DNA from: an uncultured bacterium
GTDB taxonomy: Bacteria > Bacteroidota > Bacteroidia > Bacteroidales > CAIXTV01
NCBI GenBank assembly: GCA_903922465.1
Contig: CAIXTV010000124.1
Coordinates: 1-64,000 of the forward strand
Length of the DNA: 64,000 nucleotides
Direction: 5' to 3'
Part shown: positions 28,899 through 36,535 of the stretch, piece by piece
Numbering within the stretch: the first letter of the stretch is position 1
Layout of the letters: each line of letters begins with the position of its first letter
The notes under the pieces: model-generated
The model's input: only the letters and a program-made list of their open reading frames with translations
Database searches by the model: none
Told to the model about the DNA's origin: nothing
Position numbers and translations under genes: made by a program

Positions 28899-29344
28899 AT
28901 GGTTTAAAATTATAATTTATTAATTTGCACTCCTCGATACTGAAGATTGGTAGTTTTCGGCGGAAGTGCCTTATTTTGTGTATATAAGTAAAGCTTACCC
29001 GAACCATACTTTGAAGTAGAAGTTAAGCAATAAAAAGCTTCAATAGATGCTTTTTAATCACTGTATTTCATACATTTAAAGTTATTCGTAAAAAGTTTTA
29101 CTTTAATAACTGATTTTGTTTTTCCATCCTTAAGTCAATACTAACAGAAAAGCAGAGCTATGCGAGTGTGCTTAGCCACAACTATGCATTCATCATCATC
29201 ATCCTTAAATATAATATCTTTATAACTTTTGTGATGTGCTGAAATTCTATAGTTTATATTTATAAACCAAAAACCTTCAATTGTAAGATACGATAAAAGG
29301 AAGATGAATAAAATGGATTAATTATCGAGCCTAAGAGGATGAAA
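28899..29344. other. Intergenic region upstream of the TonB receptor gene
   Basis: 446 bp without a convincing gene, repeat or hairpin. No close TTG-N19-TAnnTTTG match was found on the minus strand, so how the receptor is expressed is not visible; a metal-responsive site cannot be recognised. Confidence 0.5.
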
Positions 29345-29848
29345 TCAGGTGTTTCGGGGAGGAGGTGAATGAATTTCGGGGAAAGCCGATTCGTAAAAGA
29401 TATGCAGACCTGCGTATGTAATATCACTTGCAGTAAGTTTTTGCTGAAAGGAAAATGTTTGGGCAGTATATAAATTATTGAGGTGAGTCTTATTCGTTTT
29501 TTCGTTTTTCTTCTTGCTATTAGTCTTGCTAAAACGATTGATAAGTTGCTGTTCTTTACTATCTTTAAGACAGTAATATTGAAGTGCTTTATTAACTATT
29601 TTCACTTTCACTACGTCGTACATTTCGCCCTTATAGCGAAACTCTTTTCCTGCTTCTACCCACCTAAGACTGGTTTTATCGCTTTGCGAAACGACAATCA
29701 GACTAAGGTCTTTTTCATCCAAACCTTTAATTATTTCGTTTCTGATTTCGTTTTTAAGCTGATGTTGTTTGATGGTAAACCATAGGTAATATCCCCCAAT
29801 ATTAAATAGAAGGACAACTAAAAGCACCGACGAAATGATTCTTTTCAT
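29345..29848 (-). CDS. Small single-span membrane protein of unknown function
   Basis: 167 residues when started at MKRIISSVLLVVLLFNIGGYYLW (29848); the frame extends 41 codons upstream but that part is less consistent. The N-terminal hydrophobic segment (residues 5-26) looks like a signal anchor. A charged domain follows with KEFRYKGEMYDVVKVK and LQYYCLKDSKEQQLINRF, and the tail ends HSPPPRNT. I recall similar uncharacterised proteins next to TonB receptor genes in other Bacteroidota, and the TonB receptor gene follows here, so a role with the receptor is possible but unproven. A Lys/Asn-rich linker lies at about residues 105-125. Confidence 0.65.
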   Translation of the reverse strand: MKRIISSVLLVVLLFNIGGYYLWFTIKQHQLKNEIRNEIIKGLDEKDLSLIVVSQSDKTSLRWVEAGKEFRYKGEMYDVVKVKIVNKALQYYCLKDSKEQQLINRFSKTNSKKKNEKTNKTHLNNLYTAQTFSFQQKLTASDITYAGLHIFYESAFPEIHSPPPRNT

Positions 29849-30111
29849 TAAACTTAGGTCTACATTTACAGGCAATCGTAAGGTTGAAACTTTAAAAATA
29901 AATCTGCCACAAACATACAACAAATTAACTGATGCGAAGTATAAATTCATGATTTTTTTTCGGATGGTCATCCTTCCTATCTAAGACTCATAAAAACTGT
30001 GGTTATTGGCCAAACAACGGCTTTAAATCTTTGTAAAACAAGAAGATGCAAAAAAACTATTTAAGTCTGAATTATGGCTAAAATGACCGGGGAAAGGAGA
30101 TTCTTGTGTAA
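29849..30111. other. Spacer left of repeat locus 4
   Basis: Includes the doubtful 5' extension of the small membrane protein frame (to 29971) and about 140 bp of AT-rich spacer. No promoter close to consensus and no RNA gene are seen. Between the array and the Nramp gene (30343-30519) there is likewise nothing recognisable. Confidence 0.5.
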
Positions 30112-30342
30112 CCTTATAAGGTTATAGTAAAACCTGATAAGGATAGTGTTAAACCTGATAAGGATAGTGTTAAACCTGATAAGGATAGTGTTAAACCTGA
30201 TAAGGATAGTGTTAAACCTGATAAGGATAGTGTTAAACCTGATAAGGAAAGTGTTAAACCTGATAAGGAAAGTGTTAAACCTGATAAGGTTATAGTAAAA
30301 CCTGATAAGGAAAGTGTTAAACCTGATCAGGAAAATGCTAAA
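30112..30342. repeat. 21-bp tandem repeat, locus 4
   Basis: Eleven units starting CCTKATAAGG at 30112, 30133, 30154 and on to 30322, each exactly 21 bp apart; the body is CCTGATAAGGATAGTGTTAA with a short A-run. The first unit carries the perfect palindrome CCTTATAAGG. Units at 30112 and 30280 share the variant GGTTATAGT, and three units share GGAAAGTGT, so variant units are scattered and not ordered, as expected from slippage or unequal exchange. One plus frame reads KPDKDSV heptads but is closed upstream by TAA with no start codon, so this copy is unlikely to be translated. It lies between minus-strand genes. Confidence 0.96.
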
Positions 30343-30519
30343 TCTGCCTTCCTAAAGGCTTAAAGCCTTAATTATATATATTTTAGTCCTTTATTCGATA
30401 GGGGTTATAATAGCTGAAATTGCAGTAACGACATCTTAATGCGGCAAATCTATGCGCGATTTATTAAGCCTAATCAAAACAAATTAGTGTATAATGAGAA
30501 TTCGAGCTTTCGTTTTCAT

Positions 30520-31761
30520 TTATTTAAAAAAGGGCATCAATAACAATGCGGCAGATAGGACAATTAAGATAGCAATTGCGCTCCAACCTATGATATTGTT
30601 AAAGGGTTTGTTGACGTATTTGCCCATGATTTTCTTGTTGTTCACCAGCAATATCATACAAATGAGCACCACAGGCAACAAGAGACCATTTATCACTTGC
30701 GACCATAAAGAAATGAAAATCAAAGGGGCATTTGGCAACAAAATAATGAGAGCCCCCACTATTAAAATGCCAGTGTATAAGATGTAAAATTCTTTAGCCT
30801 CGTCCCACTTTTTGTCGATACCAGCTTCAAATCCGAAAGCTTCGCAAACGTAGAAGGCTGTGGCTAAGGGCAAAATAGTTGCAGAGAAAATGGCAGCAAT
30901 AAAAAGTCCGAAAGCAAACAATTGCGAGGCGAAAGCCCCTGCTAAAGGCTTGAGTGCCATGGCCGCATCTTTTGCTTCGTTAATCTGCACCCCATTCACA
31001 TGCAAAGTTGAACCGCAAGCCACCATAATGAAAAACGCCACCACCACCGTAGCCACACATCCCACTAAAATATCGATGAGGGAATACTTATAATTCTTCA
31101 TCTTCAGGCCCTTTTCAATCACTGAGGATTGCATATAGAACTGCATCCATGGGGCAATAGTGGTCCCAATAATCCCAATTACCATGGCCAAACTTTGTGA
31201 ATTAAATTCCATTTCAGGGTGAATAACAGCATGACCTATTTCGTCCCAATGTGGTTTCCCCATAATGGCCGAAACCACATACATCAACAGCGAAATACTG
31301 AATAATAGGAAGATACGCTCCGCTATCTTATAGGTCCCCTTCACCACCAACACCCAAATGAGCACGCCTACTATGGGCACCGAGACATATTTGCTCACCC
31401 CGAAAACTTCCATACTGCCAGCAATACCGGCAAATTCTGTGGTGGTATTGCCGATATCAGCAATCAGCAAACCAATGAAAATGAAAAAAGTAACTTTAAC
31501 TCCTGCGTTCTCGCGTATCAAATCGGCCAAACCTTTGCCTGTAACAATGCCCATCCGAGCATTCATTTCCTGAATCACTACCAGCACAATAAAGGATGGG
31601 ATGAGAGTCCAAATAAGATTATATCCATACACAGCACCCGCCACCGAATAGGTAGTAATGCCACCGGCATCATTGTCAACGCTTCCCGTGATGATACCCG
31701 GACCTAAGATGGCCAGAAATATTCCCAGCTTTTTGAAAAACGACCTGCGTCTTTTAAACAT
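30520..31761 (-). CDS. Nramp-family divalent metal transporter lacking canonical metal-site motifs
   Basis: 413 residues with about eleven membrane segments. The overall Nramp fold is clear: GPGIITGS in the first helix, GLLIADIGNTTTEFAGIAG in the third, IGTTIAPWMQFYMQSS in the sixth. The two motifs that coordinate Mn or Fe in classic MntH/Nramp are changed. The first-helix DPGN reads DNDA (residues 29-32), and the sixth-helix MPH reads APW (203-205), removing the metal-coordinating Met. Loss of this Met is known in Nramp-related magnesium transporters. The gene lies 9 bp after a gene for a soluble MgtE-type Mg-sensing protein, which also points toward magnesium or another non-Mn ion. That is inference. 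Confidence 0.85.
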   Translation of the reverse strand: MFKRRRSFFKKLGIFLAILGPGIITGSVDNDAGGITTYSVAGAVYGYNLIWTLIPSFIVLVVIQEMNARMGIVTGKGLADLIRENAGVKVTFFIFIGLLIADIGNTTTEFAGIAGSMEVFGVSKYVSVPIVGVLIWVLVVKGTYKIAERIFLLFSISLLMYVVSAIMGKPHWDEIGHAVIHPEMEFNSQSLAMVIGIIGTTIAPWMQFYMQSSVIEKGLKMKNYKYSLIDILVGCVATVVVAFFIMVACGSTLHVNGVQINEAKDAAMALKPLAGAFASQLFAFGLFIAAIFSATILPLATAFYVCEAFGFEAGIDKKWDEAKEFYILYTGILIVGALIILLPNAPLIFISLWSQVINGLLLPVVLICMILLVNNKKIMGKYVNKPFNNIIGWSAIAILIVLSAALLLMPFFK

Positions 31762-31770
31762 GATTGAACC

Positions 31771-33042
31771 CTATGCCTTATTTGTTCGGCCCTTATCCAT
31801 TAAATCGTCGAAAACATCATCAATCACCACCATGCCCTGTAAAACTTCATCCTTGTCCACCACCGGAATAGCAAGCATATTATATTTCGAAATCAACTCA
31901 GCAATTTCATCAATCTTCTGATAATCGTATAAATACACAAGCGCTGGTTTCATTATTTGATGAATGATGGTTTCGGGAGGCGAAATCACCAAATCTCTCA
32001 ACGAAAAAGTGGCTACGAGTTCTTCGTTCTCATTGGTAACGAAAAGGTTATATAAAGTCTCAGCTTCTGGTTTTTCAGTTCTCAAAATAGCGTAAACATC
32101 CTCCACACTTGCATTTTCTCTGAACGAAAGCACTTCTGCCGACATTATGCTTCCCACCACATGGTCGGGGTATACAAGCAATTCGCGGACTTCCTGCGAA
32201 GTATCCTTTTCCATCTCGTTCAGCAAGAGTTCAACTTTCTCGTCTTCCAATTCATCGAGAATATCAGCCACTTCGTCGGCAGGCATCTTATCTAAAACAT
32301 CAGCTGCTTTTTCAATAGTAAGGCTTTCGATAATCTGAATCTGGGTTTCCACTTCGAGTTCTTCGAGCACATCAGCCGCTTTTTCTTCGTCAAGCGATAA
32401 AAACACCTCCGCACTGGCTTTTTTACCCATCTCCTCGATGATATCGGCCAAATCGGAAGGATGAAGCGTCTGTAACTTCGAATAGGTCTTAGAAAGCTTT
32501 ATATTGAGGTTAGAAAAATCGATAGCTTCAACATCTTCCCATAATATAAACTTAGCTGGCAGGCTCAACCTGAAAATGGCTAACATCCATTTGACTGGGG
32601 ACGCAATTCCAATCCGCCTTATCAAACCTTCTATGCCGATATCAACGGCAATAGCATAAGTGCCATTCGCTACCGAAACCAAACGTACATCGTTCACCCT
32701 GACCAGTTTTCGACCATTTAAATCAACAATTTGTTTATCGAGAACGTTTTCGACTAAATAAAGGTTATCACTGATAAAATCGGGAGACAATTCAATTCGT
32801 TTATGACAGATAATCTTTAACTTTTCATCTATCTTTTCAACAGTGAAGCCATCAAAGGAATAATAAATAATCTTTTTCTTGTTAGAAATTTTAATTCCGT
32901 TCACGAATGGCCTCTCAGAAGTGTGAAGCAAAGAATCGGAATCGACAAGAATGTCTTTTATAATTCCAATATAAATCCCATTCTTATCGAATGCTTTTTT
33001 GCCGATTATCCGGCTTAAATAAAATGTGGTGAATGTTGTCAT
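31771..33042 (-). CDS. Soluble PRC-barrel / MgtE-N / CBS-pair protein
   Basis: 423 residues, no membrane segment. Two PRC-barrel-like parts occupy about residues 1-180 (RIIGKKAFDKNGIYIGIIKD; VLDKQIVDLNGRKLVRVNDV). The helical MgtE N-domain repeats follow at about 190-295 (LHPSDLADIIEEMG, AADVLEELE, AADVLDKMPADEVADILDELE), then a CBS pair to the end (YPDHVVGSIMSAEVLSFREN, IIHQIMKPALVYLYD). In MgtE these last two domains sense cytosolic Mg and gate the channel, but the channel part is absent here. The start is ATG 33042, not the GTG at 33048, because AAGGAGGT precedes it at 33047-33054. The Nramp-like gene follows 9 bp downstream, so this may be its regulator. Confidence 0.85.
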   Translation of the reverse strand: MTTFTTFYLSRIIGKKAFDKNGIYIGIIKDILVDSDSLLHTSERPFVNGIKISNKKKIIYYSFDGFTVEKIDEKLKIICHKRIELSPDFISDNLYLVENVLDKQIVDLNGRKLVRVNDVRLVSVANGTYAIAVDIGIEGLIRRIGIASPVKWMLAIFRLSLPAKFILWEDVEAIDFSNLNIKLSKTYSKLQTLHPSDLADIIEEMGKKASAEVFLSLDEEKAADVLEELEVETQIQIIESLTIEKAADVLDKMPADEVADILDELEDEKVELLLNEMEKDTSQEVRELLVYPDHVVGSIMSAEVLSFRENASVEDVYAILRTEKPEAETLYNLFVTNENEELVATFSLRDLVISPPETIIHQIMKPALVYLYDYQKIDEIAELISKYNMLAIPVVDKDEVLQGMVVIDDVFDDLMDKGRTNKA

Positions 33043-33046
33043 TAGC

Positions 33047-33054
33047 ACCTCCTT
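33047..33054 (-). promoter_or_regulatory. Full Shine-Dalgarno site before the MgtE-like gene
   Basis: AAGGAGGT on the minus strand, 4 nt before ATG 33042. It is an unusually complete match for a phylum where most genes lack one, and it fixes the start codon. Confidence 0.75.
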
Positions 33055-33068
33055 GTTTTATGTTTTAC

Positions 33069-33103
33069 AGTAGGAGCCAACAATTCCGAATGACGAGCCT
33101 ACT
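33069..33103 (-). promoter_or_regulatory. Leader hairpin upstream of the MgtE-like/Nramp operon
   Basis: AGTAGG (33069-33074) and CCTACT (33098-33103) form a 6-bp stem around a 23-nt loop, 15 nt before the Shine-Dalgarno site. A minus-strand TACTTTTG box at 33173-33180 would give a leader of about 125 nt containing this hairpin. It does not match the M-box or yybP-ykoY consensus that I know. A metal-responsive leader is a guess from position. Confidence 0.3.
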
Positions 33104-33324
33104 ATATTAGGTTAATAATTAATTTTCTCGCAGGTCCTTCGTCCATTTTTGTAGTTATATGTATTTACAGCGCAAAAGTAGGTATATATTCAATTCAAAA
33201 AAGAAAATTATAGACTAATAGTTTTAAAAAAACTTAATAGAGAGGAAATCAGAAAAAAAGCAGACCAGGATTACACAGTAAAAGACTCTAAAACAGACTA
33301 AAAACACCAAACACTCAAAATACT

Positions 33325-34236
33325 TTAAGCTTCCTTAATTATGTTACGCAAAGCAGATTCAAGCTGAGGAAAGCGAAATCTAAAACCTGTTTTGATGATT
33401 TTTTCGGACGACACCCTGCTTCCCTTTAACAACATCTCCGACATTCTTCCAAATAATAGTTTCAGTAAAAATGATGGAATATTAGGAAAAACAAAAGGTT
33501 TATGAAGTACAGAAGCCAATGTTTTGGTGAATTCTCTATTGGTTTTATGCTCAGGAGCAACGGCATTGTATGCTCCACTCATTTGCTCATCCTCAATGGC
33601 TTTGATATAAATCTCACATAAATCATCAATGTGAATCCAGGGCATAAATTGTTTTCCACTACCCAAAGCCGAAGAAATACCAAATTTAACCGGAGTCTTC
33701 ATTTTTTCTAACGCTCCGCCATTTCTTGTTAGCACCACCCCTGTCCTAATTTTCACAGTTCTGATTCCAATTTCCTCAAAGCGATTTGCAGCCTCCTCCC
33801 ATTTGCGGCAAGTTTCTCCTAAAAAATCGCTGGCAGCAACATCTGTTTCCAAATAAACATGATCAGTAGTTATTGCTCCATAATAGCCTATGGCAGAAGC
33901 CGAAATAAATGCTTTTGGTTTATGACTGCTCCCTTTTACCTTATCAAAAAGCAACTTTACAGATGCAACCCTACTATCGATAATAACTTGCTGCCTTTTT
34001 GTGGTCCACCTCTCTCCCCCTATGTTTTCACCAGCAAGATGAATGATAAAGTCAGCTGTTTCGACAGCTTCATTCTCCATTTCTTGAGCATCTACGTTCC
34101 ATTTGTAAACCGAATAAGCTGCTTCCAGATCATTTGTCCTGCTCAAAATGTTAACCTTATAACCTTTTGCCCGCAACATAGCACAAAGCTGAGTTCCTAT
34201 AAGCCCCCTGCCACCACTAATTAGTATTGTTGTCAT
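33325..34236 (-). CDS. TIGR01777 family NAD(P)-dependent epimerase
   Basis: 303 residues of the extended short-chain dehydrogenase type (SDR39U1 group). ILISGGRGLIGTQL at the start holds the GxxGxxG nucleotide-binding loop, FIIHLAGENIGGERW is the family signature, and SASAIGYYG carries the catalytic Ser and Tyr region. The C-terminal 45 residues match the DUF1731 tail (LASVLHKPFVFPNIPSFLLKLLFG, GSRVSSEKIIKTGFRFRFP). The natural substrate of this widespread family is not established. It is not tightly linked to neighbours: 276 bp from the MgtE-like gene and 144 bp from kup, all on the minus strand. Confidence 0.93.
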   Translation of the reverse strand: MTTILISGGRGLIGTQLCAMLRAKGYKVNILSRTNDLEAAYSVYKWNVDAQEMENEAVETADFIIHLAGENIGGERWTTKRQQVIIDSRVASVKLLFDKVKGSSHKPKAFISASAIGYYGAITTDHVYLETDVAASDFLGETCRKWEEAANRFEEIGIRTVKIRTGVVLTRNGGALEKMKTPVKFGISSALGSGKQFMPWIHIDDLCEIYIKAIEDEQMSGAYNAVAPEHKTNREFTKTLASVLHKPFVFPNIPSFLLKLLFGRMSEMLLKGSRVSSEKIIKTGFRFRFPQLESALRNIIKEA

Positions 34237-34380
34237 GTGAATATTTTAAACGAATATCGAAATAATATTCTTCAAATGTAAAACTATTAATTTGATTTAG
34301 ATTAAAATAAGCTTTAAGTAACACCCCTTCAAGCTATTGCTAAACAAATCAATGTTATTTAAAACTTGCTGAAAATTCAG

Positions 34381-36318
34381 TTAATCAGTAATTCGGGTCA
34401 ACCTGCATTCACCACTCGGATTAATAACCAATGGCACAGTTTCGGTAATCACATTACTGGTATCCAATCCGTAAGCTTTCATTTCAGTGATTCCAATCTT
34501 TTTAAGCACATCATAGCTATCCATGATAAACTGATTGAAAGGTTTGAAATCATAATCGAATCCTTGCACTCTGTCAGTAAGAACAAACCTAAAATCTCCA
34601 GTTACAGCATACTTTCGTAAGGATGGATAGCGTGATGTGATATCAACTTCACTGTTGCTAACTAAAGTCTCGATAACTTTTCTGAAATATAGATAGATTT
34701 TAGTAGGCACCTTAAACCCAATTCTAAAGTCAATCCTAATAAACGAACCTGGAATTAAAGGAGTTATTTTGTAGGTTAAAGTGTGAGGATCATCAACAAC
34801 ATCAACATGAATCAACCAGTATACGTCTGCTCTTTTAGGTTGTTTGTTAAATATAGAATACATCACCTTCGATTCTACTTCATGTATTGAATTGGCATGA
34901 GTAAAGTACACGAGATTGGTGGCATATTTCGCAATGCTTTCATCCTTTTTCACATCGTTTATCATCGAGAAATATTTATCGATAAAGACAAATTCGGTTA
35001 GCCTATTTTTGATTTTTCTTCCTTTAAACCAAACGTACATGATATAAGAAATAAAGCCTGCAATTAATATTGTAACCCAACCTCCATGAATAAACTTAAA
35101 CAAATTGGCAATAAAAAACGAGACCTCTATTATGAGGTAACAACCAAGGAAAATAAATATATAAATGTTTGACTTCCGTTTAATGTAAAAATAAAAACTC
35201 ATCAACAGTGTAGTCATCAGCATGGTAATTGTAATTGCCAAGCCATAAGCCGCCTCCATATTGGTAGACTTTTGAAAGAATAAAATAATAGCTACACACC
35301 CTGCAAACAAGAACTTGTTAATACTGGGAATGTACATTTGTCCTTTATTCAAAGTGGGATGACTGATTTGGACACGAGGCCAGAAATTCAATAAAATTGC
35401 CTCATTAATTATGGTGTAAGACCCTGATATCAAGGCCTGACTTGCAATAATAGCAGCAAGGGTAGCGATAAGAATTCCAGGGAGCAGAAACCATTCGGGC
35501 ATGATTGAAAAGAAAGGATTGGCATCAATGGCAATGCCTGGATGTAGGAGCAACCATGCCCCCTGCCCAAGATAATTGAGGATTAGGGTTATTTTCACAT
35601 AAATCCATGATACTCTAATATTTTTAATTCCGCAATGTCCAAGGTCCGAATACAAAGCTTCAGCCCCGGTTGTACAAAGGAATACTGCTCCTAACAATAA
35701 AAACCCTCCTTGATGATTGGAAAGCAGTGCATAAGCATAATAAGGATTGAAGGCTTTAAGTATAACAGGGTTTTGCAATATCTGCGAAAACCCAAGCACA
35801 CCTAGCATCATGAACCATAAAAACATTACAGGGCCAAAAAATTTCCCAATAAAGTTAGTGCCATATTGCTGTATAAAAAATATAGCAAAGATGATAAACA
35901 AGGCTATAGGAACAACTGGGACATCAGAATTAAATAAAGCAAGACCTTCAATAGCAGAAACAACTGTAATTGCAGGAGTAATGATTCCATCAGCGAGCAA
36001 GGCAGCTCCACCAATAATAGCCAAAATAAATGCCCATTTTACATGCCGCCTGATTAAGGCATATAAAGCAAGTATCCCACCTTCTCCCTTGTTATCAGCC
36101 CTGAGGGTAATTATTACGTATTTAATTGTGGTTTGCAGCGTTAAAGTCCAAATGATACAGGAAATCCCTCCTACTATCACAAGTTCCTTCGCCCCTCCAG
36201 AGAAGTTAAGTATGGCTCGTAAAACATATAATGGTGAGGTTCCTATATCTCCAAAAACTATTCCAAGAGTAATGATTACCCCCCAAGTACTAAGTTTAGA
36301 AATGTTTGTGCTTTTCAT
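34381..36318 (-). CDS. kup: KUP-type potassium uptake transporter
   Basis: 645 residues with about twelve membrane segments in the first 430 residues and a soluble C-terminal domain. Signature segments are GIVFGDIGTSPLYVLRAI in the first helix, KGEGGILALYALIRR after the second, and LLADGIITPAITVVSAIEGL in the third. This is a proton-coupled K+ importer of the inner membrane, with function assigned by family. The C-terminal region after about residue 430 has an alternating strand-helix pattern as in Kup cytosolic domains. A TACATTTG box lies at 36335-36342 on the minus strand, just before the start; its -33 element is weak. Probably monocistronic. Confidence 0.95.
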   Translation of the reverse strand: MKSTNISKLSTWGVIITLGIVFGDIGTSPLYVLRAILNFSGGAKELVIVGGISCIIWTLTLQTTIKYVIITLRADNKGEGGILALYALIRRHVKWAFILAIIGGAALLADGIITPAITVVSAIEGLALFNSDVPVVPIALFIIFAIFFIQQYGTNFIGKFFGPVMFLWFMMLGVLGFSQILQNPVILKAFNPYYAYALLSNHQGGFLLLGAVFLCTTGAEALYSDLGHCGIKNIRVSWIYVKITLILNYLGQGAWLLLHPGIAIDANPFFSIMPEWFLLPGILIATLAAIIASQALISGSYTIINEAILLNFWPRVQISHPTLNKGQMYIPSINKFLFAGCVAIILFFQKSTNMEAAYGLAITITMLMTTLLMSFYFYIKRKSNIYIFIFLGCYLIIEVSFFIANLFKFIHGGWVTILIAGFISYIMYVWFKGRKIKNRLTEFVFIDKYFSMINDVKKDESIAKYATNLVYFTHANSIHEVESKVMYSIFNKQPKRADVYWLIHVDVVDDPHTLTYKITPLIPGSFIRIDFRIGFKVPTKIYLYFRKVIETLVSNSEVDITSRYPSLRKYAVTGDFRFVLTDRVQGFDYDFKPFNQFIMDSYDVLKKIGITEMKAYGLDTSNVITETVPLVINPSGECRLTRITD

Positions 36319-36535
36319 TATGGCAAAATTTCGGCAAATGTATATATAAAAACATCAGATAAATTTAATTGTTCTTTTTCTTTGAGTTTAATTAATGTAA
36401 ATTTGCATCGAACTTTAAATAGCTTGATTCGAATTCACTTTTTTATATTAACATAAGATGCATTGCAGCAACATTTCACTGAAAAAATAAACAAATGTAA
36501 TAATCGATTGTTAATGCTACCAACTAATAAATTTT

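Noticed and set aside
35747-36349. 200-codon plus-strand ORF antisense to kup
   Set aside because: It is composed of Pro/Ile/Ala-rich complement of membrane-helix codons and is fully explained by kup.
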